Source: Halomonas sp. 7T (GTDB taxonomy: Bacteria > Pseudomonadota > Gammaproteobacteria > Pseudomonadales > Halomonadaceae). Taken from it: 64,000 bases of DNA. Below, piece by piece: positions 27,578-38,386 of the stretch (within the stretch, counting starts at the first letter, position 1; each line of letters opens with the position of its first letter). Position numbers and translations under genes: made by a program. Under the pieces are notes generated by a model, which was not told the origin of the DNA, did not search any database, and worked only from the letters and a program-made list of their open reading frames with translations. The DNA is taken from positions 930,001-994,000 of the forward strand of contig NZ_CP087112.1 of the NCBI RefSeq assembly GCF_025643255.1, read 5' to 3'.

Positions 27578-28585
27578 ATGGTGAAACGGTTATTAGCCGC
27601 AGTGGGAGTATTGATAGTGCTTGGCGCAGCTGCTGCAGTGGGTGGCTACGTCTATTGGCAAAGCCGTTTAGAGGCGCCATTAGCCCTGGACGAACCTACT
27701 CTTTATCAAGTGCCAGCGGGTGCCGGTTTCAATCAGGTGGTGGGGGAATTAGAGGCACAAGGCGTTATCAGTGACGCATGGGCTTTTCAATTAATGGCGC
27801 GTTTGGAGCCAGCGCGGGTACCGCAGCTTCGCGTGGGTGAGTATCAGCTGATGCCTGGCATGAGCGGGTTAGAGATGGTCGCATTACTAGGTAGCAATAA
27901 CGTGGTGACGTATCCGCTGACCATTCCTGAGGGATGGTCATTTCGCCAGATGCGCGAACTTCTTGGTGCGGCGCCCAAGTTAGAGCAGCGCACCGCTGAG
28001 TTAAGCGATGGTGAAGTGATGGCGTTACTCGGTCGTGAAGATACTTTTCCTGAAGGCTGGTTCTTCCCCGACACCTATCGCTATCACTTAGGAATGAGTG
28101 ATGTGGATATTTTGCGCCAGTCGCTAACGCGTATGGAGCGTATCCTAGAAGAAGTATGGGAGGGGCGCGATGATGATCTGACGATTGATACACCCTATGA
28201 GGCGCTTATAATGGCCTCCTTAATCGAGCGGGAAACCGGTGCGCCCGAAGAGCGCCGTGAAATTGCCGGGGTTTTTAAACGGCGAATGGAGCAAGGGATG
28301 CGTCTGCAAACAGATCCCACCATTATTTACGGTATGGGGGAGCGTTATGAGGGGCGTATCACTCGCGCGGACATACGCGAAGCTACAGCGTATAACACGT
28401 ATGTGATCGATGGCTTGCCTCCTACACCCATCGCGATGCCTGGACGTGCTGCGCTGGAAGCCGCTGTTAATCCGCTGCCTGGTGAGACGCTCTATTTTGT
28501 ATCGCGGGGTGACGGCACGCACCATTTCTCGCGCACGCTGCGTGAGCACAATAACGCTGTTAATCGCTATATTCGTAACCGTTAA
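27578..28585 (+). CDS. mltG: Endolytic murein transglycosylase MltG (YceG)
   Basis: A 335-residue inner-membrane enzyme that cuts nascent glycan strands and is thought to end peptidoglycan chain growth. One N-terminal helix (about 5-28) is followed by a LysM-like subdomain (IPEGWSFRQMREL) and the YceG catalytic domain. The catalytic glutamate is E217 in MASLIERETG; TDPTIIYGMG, NTYVIDGLPPTPI and FVSRGDGTHHFSRTLREHN are family signatures. It lies between pabC and tmk as in E. coli. Confidence 0.93.
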   Translation: MVKRLLAAVGVLIVLGAAAAVGGYVYWQSRLEAPLALDEPTLYQVPAGAGFNQVVGELEAQGVISDAWAFQLMARLEPARVPQLRVGEYQLMPGMSGLEMVALLGSNNVVTYPLTIPEGWSFRQMRELLGAAPKLEQRTAELSDGEVMALLGREDTFPEGWFFPDTYRYHLGMSDVDILRQSLTRMERILEEVWEGRDDDLTIDTPYEALIMASLIERETGAPEERREIAGVFKRRMEQGMRLQTDPTIIYGMGERYEGRITRADIREATAYNTYVIDGLPPTPIAMPGRAALEAAVNPLPGETLYFVSRGDGTHHFSRTLREHNNAVNRYIRNR

Positions 28586-28637
28586 TTTTGAATACGATTT
28601 TATAAGCAGGCTCTTTTATGGTGTATCTGGCGAGTAA

Positions 28638-30274
<1,637 letters not shown>

Positions 30275-30301
30275 CTCCATTAGCTGCCAAGCGAGGTTAT
30301 G

Positions 30302-30637
30302 ATGGCTGCTCAAAAAGCTCTCTCTTTGACATTACCCGATGTGCCGACGCTGTTATCCGCGTATATGCCTTTTCTTGATCGGGGAGGCATTTTTGTGCCC
30401 ACTAAAACGCCTTATGCCCTTGGTCAAGAAGTATTTTTGTTACTGACGTTGCCTGGGGAGAGCGAGCGGCTTTCGGTAACTGGAAAAGTCATTTGGGTGT
30501 CACCGGAAGGGGTTAGCGGGCGCCGGATACCTGGTATTGGGGTGCACTTCAGCCAGCAGGACTATTCGGTGCGCGACCGCATTGAAACATTGCTGGCAGG
30601 CCAGTTAGATAAAGCTCCCCCGTCGTTTACGCTGTAA
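30302..30637 (+). CDS. pilZ: PilZ domain protein (type IV pilus PilZ type)
   Basis: A 111-residue single-domain PilZ protein. FLDRGGIFVPT corresponds to the D/NxSxxG region and GVHFSQQD to the C-terminal strand. The upstream RxxxR motif for cyclic-di-GMP is not apparent, as in the founding PilZ protein of Pseudomonas, which does not bind the nucleotide and supports pilus assembly through PilB and FimX. The gene is at the same place (holB-pilZ-tatD) as pilZ in pseudomonads. GAGG at 30293-30296 favours ATG 30302 over 30299. No other pilus genes are in this window, apart from the DNA-uptake gene comEC far upstream. Confidence 0.88.
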   Translation: MAAQKALSLTLPDVPTLLSAYMPFLDRGGIFVPTKTPYALGQEVFLLLTLPGESERLSVTGKVIWVSPEGVSGRRIPGIGVHFSQQDYSVRDRIETLLAGQLDKAPPSFTL

Positions 30638-30679
30638 ATAGACGCCAAGCGTTACTTAATTACCCAAAAGCGAGACGTT

Positions 30680-31516
30680 ATGTTTATTGACTCACACTGT
30701 CACCTGGACCGCTTATCTGAGCATACCCACGGGGGAGATGTGGCGGCTACCCTAGCGGCTGCCCGTGCTGCCAACGTCAGCCAGTTTCTCGCTATATCGG
30801 TGACCTTGGAAGAGTTGCCGGGCTTGGCCGCGATTGCCAGAGAGCACCAGGATGTGGCGATTTCTGCAGGCTTACACCCTCTGCATACAACGCCCAACGA
30901 ACCGAGCGTTGACGATATTGTAGAGGCCGCTGAGCAGTATGGTGCAGTTGCGATTGGTGAAACGGGGCTTGATTATCACTACCAGGACAGCGTGCCCATT
31001 GCTGTTCAGCATGAGCGCTTTAAGCGCCATTTGTTGGCGGCACGCGAATTGGAACTGCCGGTGATTGTCCATACGCGTGATGCCAAGCAAGAAACACTCG
31101 CACTGCTGCGCGACTACAGTAATCCCAAGGTGGGCGGAGTATTACACTGCTTCACAGAAGATATCGAGATGGCGCGGGAGGCGGTGCGCTTAGGCTTCTA
31201 TATTTCGTTATCGGGCATTATTACCTTCCGCAACGCTGATTCGCTTCGGGATTTGGCGCGGCAACTGCCCCTGGACCGCCTCTTAATTGAAACCGATAGT
31301 CCCTATTTGGCGCCAGTGCCCTATCGCGGTAAGCCCAATGAGCCTGCGTGGGTGGTTGAAGTGGCTGCATGTATTGCACAGGCACGGGGAATCAGTGTAG
31401 ATGAGGTGGCGATGCAGACCTCTGCCAATTTTTATCACTTATTCCGTGCTGCTGCGCCCGACGCGCCAGAAAATGTTAAACAGGCACTAGCGCAATCCGG
31501 GCTATTGGTAGAGTAA
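30680..31516 (+). CDS. TatD-family metal-dependent deoxyribonuclease/hydrolase
   Basis: A 278-residue amidohydrolase-fold protein. The metal ligands are visible as FIDSHCHLD (H7 and H9), the glutamate in AIGETGLDYHY, VIVHTRDA, LHCFTE, and the aspartate in ETDSPYLAPVPYRGKPNEP. Members are 3'-5' exonucleases involved in DNA repair or tRNA quality control; the chromosomal copy after holB is the YcfH type in E. coli. Length is about normal (E. coli YcfH 265). The exact substrate is not determined. Confidence 0.92.
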   Translation: MFIDSHCHLDRLSEHTHGGDVAATLAAARAANVSQFLAISVTLEELPGLAAIAREHQDVAISAGLHPLHTTPNEPSVDDIVEAAEQYGAVAIGETGLDYHYQDSVPIAVQHERFKRHLLAARELELPVIVHTRDAKQETLALLRDYSNPKVGGVLHCFTEDIEMAREAVRLGFYISLSGIITFRNADSLRDLARQLPLDRLLIETDSPYLAPVPYRGKPNEPAWVVEVAACIAQARGISVDEVAMQTSANFYHLFRAAAPDAPENVKQALAQSGLLVE

Positions 31517-31543
31517 GCCATTGTTATCGGGAGGTGTGGACGG

Positions 31544-32119
31544 ATGAATATTGATCGACTGTTACAGCATCAGCAAGGTTCGCCAACCATACCACCCGTT
31601 GACAAGTGGCAGCCGGACCTTTCCGGTGACATTGATATTGTAATTAAGACCGATGGTACCTGGCAGCACGAAGGGCAGCCCTTTGCACGAGCGGCCATAC
31701 CACGGTTACTGGCAAGCCTATTGCGCCGCGATAGTGACGGCTACTGTTTGGTAACTCCTGTAGAACGGTGGCGGGTAAACGTCGAAGACCTCCCGCTCGT
31801 CGCCGTAGAAGCCGATTTCTATGATGATGCTTGGTGGTTTACGACGCAGTTTGACGATGTGGTGCGCCTAGATGAAGATCATCCCCTGACGTTGAGTGCA
31901 ACCCCTGAGGGCGAGGTTGTGCCTGAGATCGCTGTGCGTTTTGGACTCGCTGCTCGCCTGCACCGTAACGTTTATTATCGGTTGGTTGAGCAGGCAACCT
32001 CTCATGCCTGTACAAACGGTGGTATGCAGCTACGCCTTTACAGCGCGGGTAATGAGTACCTGTTAGGAGAGCTGGACAGAGAAATGGATGCCGATGATGT
32101 ACCCAGCGAGGCGCCGTGA
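31544..32119 (+). CDS. DUF1285 domain-containing protein
   Basis: A 191-residue soluble protein fitting the DUF1285 family: PPVDKWQPDLSGDIDIVIKTDGTWQHEGQPFAR near the start is its signature, followed by a beta-rich body (LVTPVERWRVNVEDLPLVAVEADF) and a second half with RFGLAARLHRNVYYRLVEQA. GGGAGG is well placed before ATG 31544. Function is unknown. It overlaps the following helicase gene by 4 bases (GTGA), suggesting coupled translation. Confidence 0.85.
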   Translation: MNIDRLLQHQQGSPTIPPVDKWQPDLSGDIDIVIKTDGTWQHEGQPFARAAIPRLLASLLRRDSDGYCLVTPVERWRVNVEDLPLVAVEADFYDDAWWFTTQFDDVVRLDEDHPLTLSATPEGEVVPEIAVRFGLAARLHRNVYYRLVEQATSHACTNGGMQLRLYSAGNEYLLGELDREMDADDVPSEAP

Positions 32120-34326
32120 AGTTAACAGCTGAACAGCAGGCGGTCGTCTCTCACAGCAAAGGGCACGCAAGGGTTGCCGCTGTGGCCGGGGCAGGTAAAA
32201 CCACCACAATGGCAGCGCGCGTGCTGCATTTGTTGGCGCATGACGTTTCGCCAAAACGTATTTTAGTACTGATGTTTAACCGCTCTGCCCGAGATGATTT
32301 TCAGCGTCGCCTGCACAGCATGGCACCGAAAGGTCAGCCATTGCCGGATGTACGCACTTTTCATTCATTGGGGCACCGGCTAACACAAAGCCTGTGTCGA
32401 TGGGGAGCCTTGGCGCCCCGGCGTCTACTGTCTGCCGAATGGCAGCTGGAGCGGCTGTTGCGTCAGGCCAGCTTGAACGTGCTGAGTAATGCGGTAGAGC
32501 GGCGTGATGCGGCCCTTGAAGGCGATCGCTTGGAAGCGCTAGCGCATTTTTGCGGCTTGGTAAAAGCGGAAATGTTGCCCGCTGGCATACTGTACGAACG
32601 CCTTAATTACGAGCCAGATACCGACTATTTTCCCGCGGCGTTTGATGAAGCTGAGCGTCTATTGCAAGCAGAAGGAGTGATGACATATGCCGACTTGCTT
32701 TATCGGCCACTTCAAGCGCTTGAAGCGGATGAAGCTCTACGCCGCCGCGTGGAAGGCTTTCTTGATCACGTGATTATTGATGAGTATCAAGATATTAATA
32801 CTGCCCAGCAGCGCTTGTTGGCGGTGCTAGCCGGGCAAAACGCGGCTGTTATGGCCGTAGGTGATGCCAACCAGTGTATTTATGAGTGGCGCGGTGCGCG
32901 CCCTGACACCATGCTGGAAAACTTTACCGCCACGTTTGGTAAAGCGACTGACTATCCACTCTCGACAACTTTTCGACACGGCCATGCGCTGGCGCTAGCG
33001 GCTAATCACGCCATTATGGCCAACCAGCGCCGTCCCGATCAGCTCTGCCTAGCGGACGTGAATAACCCTGAAACGCGGCTATCGGTGGGTCAAGGTAGCC
33101 GACTGCTGCTGGATGCGCTGATGGACTGGCAAGCCCAAGGCCGCGCGTTGAATGAAGCGAGCCTTTTGGTACGCAGTTGGGCGCTTTCGGTGCCTTTTCA
33201 ATTAGCTTTGCTGCAGGCGGGCATTCCCTTTCGTTTGCTTCGAGAAGACCGCTTTGTATTTCGACTACCGTTGGTGCAAGCGCTAGCGGGCTATTTAAAA
33301 CTCTCTCGACGCCCTGAGTTGTTGCAGGATCCTGCGCATTTACTGCTGTTGCTTTCACAACCAACACCGTTTGTGGCCCGTGAACGGCTTCATCTGTTAG
33401 CGAATCAGTTGGCCAGTACCCAGCGTTGGCCCGAACGCCACGAGCCAGTGCTTGCGGCGCTTAAGCCGCTGCAGCGCAGGACATTAAAAAAACGCTGGGC
33501 GCTGCTATGCGAACTCCCCAAACTCAGCGCATGGCAGCCAGCAAAACTGCTTAGCCATGTGGTAGACACCATCGATGCGGAAAAAACCCTGAAGCGTGCT
33601 GCCGCAAGGCGAGACAAAGGCGAAGAGGATGTGCGTCTGCTGGATGTGTTAATTGAGCAGGCTGAGAGCGTTCAAAATCCCGATGCATTTATTGAGCTGC
33701 TGGAGCGGCCGGTAGAAAATCAAGCGAGTGGGGTGCTTATAAGCACGGTGCATGGCGCCAAGGGGCTTGAATGGCCGCTGGTAGCGGTGGCGGCGGTCAA
33801 TGAAGAGGATTTTCCCTATTACAGCCGAGATAACCCGTTGAACGATGAGCGATTAGAGGAGGAGCGACGGCTTTTTTATGTCGCTATTACTCGCGCCCAA
33901 GAGCAACTGTTAATGCTTCATGATGGCGGCGTTCACCGCCCCAGTCGCTTTATTGCTGAAAGTGCCTGGCAAGACAGTATGCGTGTAGCGGGTTGTTTGG
34001 CAACGTCGCGTTCGCCGGAGGCGGCTGTTCAGGTGTCATCGCCTAGCTTGGTGAAGCGCTATCTGGACCGGCTGGGCAGGCAAGATATAGAATTAACCGC
34101 CCCTCAGGTTCAGGAGGTGAATGCGGCGTATCACGTAACGGCGCATTACTATCCAGGCCAGCGACTGCTGCATGCCGTGTTCGGAGAGGGGGAAGTGGCG
34201 GCTGTGGAAGGTAATCCATCAGACCCGGTGATTGATGTTCGATTTGCGCAAGCAGGGAGGCGACGCTTGATTGCCCGACGTGCGCCGATTGAGTGTTTGG
34301 ATTCACCTGCCCAACCGGCATGCTAG
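32116..34326 (+). CDS. UvrD/Rep-like superfamily 1 DNA helicase
   Basis: A 736-residue SF1A helicase. Motif I is AAVAGAGKTTTMAARVLHLL, Ia LMFNRSARDDF, II VIIDEYQDIN, III AVGDANQCIYEWRGA, IV near STTFRHGHALA, V STVHGAKGLEWPLVAV and VI RRLFYVAITRAQEQLL. These make it a 3'-5' translocase, but it is longer and more divergent in the C-terminal third than UvrD or Rep, so I do not give a symbol. The C-terminus (GQRLLHAVFGEGEVAAVEGN) resembles the UvrD C-terminal SH3-like domain. It starts with GTG inside the DUF1285 stop and overlaps its own downstream stem-loop. Confidence 0.88.
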   Translation: MKLTAEQQAVVSHSKGHARVAAVAGAGKTTTMAARVLHLLAHDVSPKRILVLMFNRSARDDFQRRLHSMAPKGQPLPDVRTFHSLGHRLTQSLCRWGALAPRRLLSAEWQLERLLRQASLNVLSNAVERRDAALEGDRLEALAHFCGLVKAEMLPAGILYERLNYEPDTDYFPAAFDEAERLLQAEGVMTYADLLYRPLQALEADEALRRRVEGFLDHVIIDEYQDINTAQQRLLAVLAGQNAAVMAVGDANQCIYEWRGARPDTMLENFTATFGKATDYPLSTTFRHGHALALAANHAIMANQRRPDQLCLADVNNPETRLSVGQGSRLLLDALMDWQAQGRALNEASLLVRSWALSVPFQLALLQAGIPFRLLREDRFVFRLPLVQALAGYLKLSRRPELLQDPAHLLLLLSQPTPFVARERLHLLANQLASTQRWPERHEPVLAALKPLQRRTLKKRWALLCELPKLSAWQPAKLLSHVVDTIDAEKTLKRAAARRDKGEEDVRLLDVLIEQAESVQNPDAFIELLERPVENQASGVLISTVHGAKGLEWPLVAVAAVNEEDFPYYSRDNPLNDERLEEERRLFYVAITRAQEQLLMLHDGGVHRPSRFIAESAWQDSMRVAGCLATSRSPEAAVQVSSPSLVKRYLDRLGRQDIELTAPQVQEVNAAYHVTAHYYPGQRLLHAVFGEGEVAAVEGNPSDPVIDVRFAQAGRRRLIARRAPIECLDSPAQPAC

Positions 34327-34342
34327 CACTGCCAGCATGCCG
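34316..34342. terminator. Stem-loop at the convergent end of the helicase and ETF-QO genes
   Basis: CGGCATGCT, a nine-base loop, AGCATGCCG: a perfect 9-bp stem that overlaps the helicase stop codon. It is followed by a weak T-rich stretch (TTCTT). It probably terminates or stabilises both converging transcripts. Confidence 0.55.
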
Positions 34343-34362
34343 TTCTTAGCGGTTAACAGTGC

Positions 34363-36027
34363 CTACATATTAGGGTAGTTGGGGCCGCCGCCGCCTTCAG
34401 GCGCCACCCAGGTAATGTTTTGGGCGGGGTCTTTAATGTCGCAGGTTTTACAGTGGACGCAGTTCTGGAAGTTGATTTGGAAGCGTGGATTGCCTTGGTC
34501 ATCTTCCAGTACTTCATAAACCCCGGCAGGGCAGTAGCGCTGTGCGGGTTCGGCGTATTTAGGTAAATTGTCGCGTATGGGGAGCTCAGGGTCTGCTAAA
34601 CGCAGGTGGCAGGGCTGATCCTCTTCGTGGTTGGTGTTAGATAAGAAGACAGAGGTCGACTTATCAAACGACAGCTTGCCATCGGGTTTCGGGTAGTTGA
34701 TTTTTTCAAACTCAGCAGCAGGTTTCAGCGCTCCGTGGTCCGTCGTGGTGTCGTGGACGTTAGGGAGCTTATTGCCCAGCAGCTGGTTAACAAAGTTATA
34801 GGCGCCGCCGCCCACCGTGCCGTATTTGTGAATCGCAGGGCCGAAGCTCGCGCTCTCTTTCAGCTCTGCATAGGCCCAGCTGTCTTCCCATTTGGCGGTG
34901 AAGCTGGTCAACTCTTGGGCGCCTTCATCGCCACCTTTAATAGCTTCAAAAACGCTCTCTGCAGCGACCAAGCCAGACTTCATCGCCGTGTGCAGGCCCT
35001 TGATCTTGGAGAAGTTGAGCGTGCCCGCATCGCAGCCAATCAGCAGGCCGCCGGGAAAAGTCATTTTAGGCAGGCAGTTTAGGCCGCCTTTGGTAATCGC
35101 CCGGGCGCCGTAAGCCACTCGCTTGCCGCCTGATAAGTATTGGCTGATCGTAGGATGGTGCTTCATCCGCTGGAACTCATCGAACGGTGAGAGCCACGGG
35201 TTTTGATAGCTAAGGTCCATGATTAACCCCACCACCACTTGCTGGTTCTCTGCATGGTAAAGGAACCAACCGCCGTGCGTGTTTTTATCCAGCGGCCAAC
35301 CCGAGCCATGCGCCACCAGCCCCGGCTCATGCTGTTCGGCGGGCACGTCCCACAGCTCTTTAAGCCCAATGCCGTAGTGCTGCGGGTCGCGGCCAGCGTC
35401 AAGGGAGTACTCTTTGATTAACTGCTTGCCGAGGTGGCCGCGGGCGCCTTCAGCAAAGAGCGTATACTTGGCGCGTAGTTCCATACCCGGCATGTGACCA
35501 TCTTTCGGAGTGCCATCGGCGCTAACGCCCATATCACCTATCAGAATGCCGCGAACAGCGCCCTCCTCAATAAGCACTTCTTGGGCAGCAAAACCGGGGA
35601 AAATTTCAACGCCTAGTGCTTCAGCCTGCTCACCTAGCCAGCGAGTTAAGTTACCTGCGCTGATGACATAGCGGGTCAGATCGCCCCCTGTGTTATGCAT
35701 GCTTTTAGGTACTAGGGCATTGGGGATTTTTTGTGCTTTTTCAGCATCTTTGAGTAGATAAACATCGTCCCGGGTGGCCGGCGTGTTGAGCGGTGCGCCG
35801 CGCTCTTCCCAGTCGGGGAACAGCTCGGCTAATGCACGAGGCTCAAATACAGCCCCCGATAAAATATGCGCGCCGACCTCTGATCCTTTCTCTACCACAC
35901 AGACCGTCAGTTCTTGCTCCGCCTCGTTAGCTTGTTGCATTAAGCGACATGCAGCAGACAGCCCCGCTGGGCCAGCCCCTACAATCACTACATCAAAGTC
36001 CATGACATCGCGTTCAACGTTTTCCAC
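34363..36027 (-). CDS. etfD: Electron-transfer flavoprotein-ubiquinone oxidoreductase
   Basis: A 554-residue FAD and 4Fe-4S membrane-associated enzyme that passes electrons from ETF to ubiquinone. The FAD site is VVIVGAGPAGLSAACRL; ILSGAVFEPRALAELFPDW and TFPGGLLIGCDAGTLN are family motifs; the C-terminal cluster ligands are in CPAGVYEV and CVHCKTCDIKDPAQNI. The frame is open to 36057, but GTG 36027 has AAGGAG 7 bases upstream and gives the normal N-terminus (ENVERDVMDFDVVIVGAG). It is divergent from etfB-etfA, its electron donor, so the pair completes one respiratory branch from fatty-acid and amino-acid oxidation. Confidence 0.95.
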   Translation of the reverse strand: MENVERDVMDFDVVIVGAGPAGLSAACRLMQQANEAEQELTVCVVEKGSEVGAHILSGAVFEPRALAELFPDWEERGAPLNTPATRDDVYLLKDAEKAQKIPNALVPKSMHNTGGDLTRYVISAGNLTRWLGEQAEALGVEIFPGFAAQEVLIEEGAVRGILIGDMGVSADGTPKDGHMPGMELRAKYTLFAEGARGHLGKQLIKEYSLDAGRDPQHYGIGLKELWDVPAEQHEPGLVAHGSGWPLDKNTHGGWFLYHAENQQVVVGLIMDLSYQNPWLSPFDEFQRMKHHPTISQYLSGGKRVAYGARAITKGGLNCLPKMTFPGGLLIGCDAGTLNFSKIKGLHTAMKSGLVAAESVFEAIKGGDEGAQELTSFTAKWEDSWAYAELKESASFGPAIHKYGTVGGGAYNFVNQLLGNKLPNVHDTTTDHGALKPAAEFEKINYPKPDGKLSFDKSTSVFLSNTNHEEDQPCHLRLADPELPIRDNLPKYAEPAQRYCPAGVYEVLEDDQGNPRFQINFQNCVHCKTCDIKDPAQNITWVAPEGGGGPNYPNM

Positions 36028-36463
36028 CCGGTTGCTCCTTATTCTCTTAAAGGCCATCTTGACGATAAGTTAGCTTTAAGAACTAGCTTATGAAAAGAGG
36101 ATCTTAATTTAAAACGGTCGTTTGCTTCTGGTTATGTCCCATGATAGGCATAATACCCCTGTCAGGTCACCCCTACGATGGCTAAAGCAGCATTTCTCGA
36201 CAGAACCGGGTACAGCCCCACACTCTGCTTACAGAAGGGTGCGTGTTGATAGCAGCTACGACCAAGGCCGTAGTCGATGAGTGTTGTTGCCCATAGGCAG
36301 GTTGTGGCAAATTGATGGGGTTTTTCATTTACAGACCTATCAAACGCTTGCATGAATTTTTTAAGCAGCGCTAACTGTCTTGTGCTGCTCCTTTTTTCAT
36401 CGGTATCTATTTTCGGTGCCGGGTCAGGTTAACGGCTTTTACGACAAGCCAAGCGAGGAACCT
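36028..36463. other. etfD-etfB divergent promoter region
   Basis: About 435 bases with no credible gene. On the plus strand TTGCAT (36348-36353) and CTAACT (36371-36376) are 17 bases apart and could be the etfB promoter. Two palindromes are present: AAAAC-GGTC-GTTTG (36111-36124) on the etfD side and CAAACGCTTG (36341-36350) overlapping the etfB -35. Both resemble the CAAAC/GTTTG half-sites of the fatty-acid regulator PsrA; see the separate entry. The rest shows nothing I can name. Confidence 0.5.
36111..36124. promoter_or_regulatory. PsrA-like operator upstream of etfD
   Basis: AAAAC, four bases, GTTTG. The published Pseudomonas PsrA motif is [G/C]AAAC-N2-4-GTTT[G/C]; this differs only in the first base. 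It lies about 85 bases before the etfD start. A PsrA protein is not encoded in the window, so regulation is inference. Confidence 0.4.
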
Positions 36464-37213
36464 ATGAAAGTACTCGTCGCGGTTAAACGCGTCATCGACT
36501 ATAACGTCAAAATCCGCGTTAAAGCGGACAACTCTGACGTCGATCTTACCAACGTCAAAATGGCCATGAACCCCTTCTGCGAGATTGCCGTCGAAGAAGC
36601 GGTGCGGCTGAAAGAAAAGGGCGTTGCCACTGAAGTTGTGGCTGTGACAGTAGGCCCCAAAGCCGCCCAAGAGCAGCTGCGTACGGCATTGGCGCTGGGC
36701 GCAGACCGTGCGATTCACATCGAAACCGACGAGCGGGTTGAGTCGCTGGCGGTGGCTAAGCTGTTGGCTAAGGTTGTTGAAGAAGAGCAGCCGGGACTAG
36801 TGGTGCTGGGTAAGCAGGCCATCGATACCGACAACAACCAGACCGGCCAAATGCTGGCCGCGCTGACCAACCTGCCGCAAGGCACGTTCGCTTCGGAAGT
36901 AGCGGTAGACGGTGACAAGGTCAACGTCACCCGTGAAATCGACGGCGGCTTGCAAACTGTGGCGCTCACGCTGCCCGCGATCGTTACCACCGACTTGCGT
37001 TTGAACGAACCGCGCTACGCCAAGTTGCCGGACATCATGAAGGCCAAGAAAAAGCCCTTGGATGTTAAAACCCCCGCTGATTACGGCGTTGAAGTGGCCT
37101 CCAAGGTTAGCCTGCTCAAAGTGGAGTCCCCGGCAGAGCGTAAAGGCGGTGTCAAAGTCGCCTCGGTGGATGAATTGATCGACAAACTGAAAAACGAAGC
37201 CAAAGTGCTTTAA
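36464..37213 (+). CDS. etfB: Electron-transfer flavoprotein subunit beta
   Basis: A 249-residue ETF small subunit, binding AMP structurally and taking electrons from acyl-CoA dehydrogenases. [20 protein letters not shown] is the normal N-terminus; [21 protein letters not shown] and the recognition-loop region [31 protein letters not shown] are conserved family segments. The frame opens at 36380, but ATG 36464 with GAGGAACCT upstream is the real start. etfA follows after 14 bases. Confidence 0.96.
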   Translation: MKVLVAVKRVIDYNVKIRVKADNSDVDLTNVKMAMNPFCEIAVEEAVRLKEKGVATEVVAVTVGPKAAQEQLRTALALGADRAIHIETDERVESLAVAKLLAKVVEEEQPGLVVLGKQAIDTDNNQTGQMLAALTNLPQGTFASEVAVDGDKVNVTREIDGGLQTVALTLPAIVTTDLRLNEPRYAKLPDIMKAKKKPLDVKTPADYGVEVASKVSLLKVESPAERKGGVKVASVDELIDKLKNEAKVL

Positions 37214-37227
37214 TAGGAGCTGATCTC

Positions 37228-38154
37228 ATGAGCATTCTGGTACTTGCCGACCTTCATGAAGGTCAGTTGGCGGGCGCAACCGCCCATGTGGTTGCCGCTG
37301 CTAAAGCGATAGGTGACGATATTGACGTGCTGGTCGCCGGTGAAGGCGTTCAGGCTGCTGCTGAAGCCGCCGCCAAACTCGACGGCGTTAGTAAAGTCCG
37401 TGTTGCCGACAATGCTGTTTACGCCCACCAGTTGGCTGAGCCCATGGGCGCACTGCTGGTAGAGCTTGCTGGCGATTATACGCATGTGCTGGCCAGCGCC
37501 TCGACTACCGGTAAAAACGTTTTGCCACGCTTAGCGGCATTGAAAGATGTCAGCCAGCTTTCCGACGTCATTGGCGTTGAGAGCGCTGATACGTTCCTGC
37601 GCCCTATTTATGCAGGCAACGCAATCGCCACCGTCAAAAGCGACGACGCACTGAAAGTGATGACCGTGCGTCCTACCGCATTTGATGCGGTCGAAAGCAC
37701 GGGCAGCGCCTCAGTGGAAGCGGTAGAGGTCGTAGTCGAAAACACCCAGTCGAGCTTTGTTAAGCAAGAGCTGGCGCAATCTGATCGTCCGGAGCTTGGC
37801 GGCGCCAAAGTGGTGGTGTCTGGTGGCCGCGGTATGGGTAACGGCGAGAACTTCAAACTGCTGGACGGCATTGCTGACAAACTGGGTGCAGCCATTGGCG
37901 CTTCTCGCGCCGCAGTGGATGCAGGCTTTGTGCCCAACGATATGCAGGTCGGCCAAACCGGTAAGATCGTCGCGCCTGAGCTGTATATTGCCGTGGGTAT
38001 TTCTGGCGCGATTCAGCACTTGGCGGGTATGAAAGACTCAAAAGTCATTGTTGCGATCAACAAAGACGACGAAGCGCCGATCTTCCAGGTGGCCGACTAC
38101 GGCCTGGTAGGGGATCTGTTCGAGATTCTGCCGGAGCTGGAAAGCAAGCTGTAA
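37228..38154 (+). CDS. etfA: Electron-transfer flavoprotein subunit alpha
   Basis: A 308-residue ETF large subunit carrying the FAD. The C-terminal FAD domain shows [62 protein letters not shown] and [21 protein letters not shown], all standard. Codon use and length match etfB. TAGGAGCTGATCTC precedes ATG 37228. The transcript ends at a strong hairpin 23 bases after the stop. Confidence 0.96.
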   Translation: MSILVLADLHEGQLAGATAHVVAAAKAIGDDIDVLVAGEGVQAAAEAAAKLDGVSKVRVADNAVYAHQLAEPMGALLVELAGDYTHVLASASTTGKNVLPRLAALKDVSQLSDVIGVESADTFLRPIYAGNAIATVKSDDALKVMTVRPTAFDAVESTGSASVEAVEVVVENTQSSFVKQELAQSDRPELGGAKVVVSGGRGMGNGENFKLLDGIADKLGAAIGASRAAVDAGFVPNDMQVGQTGKIVAPELYIAVGISGAIQHLAGMKDSKVIVAINKDDEAPIFQVADYGLVGDLFEILPELESKL

Positions 38155-38176
38155 GCCACTGAATCTTAACTGGCTC

Positions 38177-38208
38177 AAAAGCCGACTTCACCAGAAGTCG
38201 GCTTTTTT
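38177..38208 (+). terminator. Intrinsic terminator after etfA
   Basis: AAAAGCCGACTTC, short loop, GAAGTCGGCTTTTTT: a perfect stem of at least nine base pairs followed by six T. Confidence 0.93.
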
Positions 38209-38386
38209 ATTGGTGATGAATTCGATAAACTGCCAATAGTTGACTAAGGTACTGAGGTATAAAACGTATCAGTTATCAATAATCGCTACTCACAGCAATA
38301 AATATAGCTGTGATGGTTGAAAAAGGTGGGGTAAGACCACACATAGTTAAGTGAACGTAACAAAAGCCACTTAAGGAGAAGTTAGC

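Noticed and set aside
36162..36353. Short open frame between etfD and etfB
   Set aside because: 63 residues, no ribosome site, no recognisable family, and lying in a promoter region.
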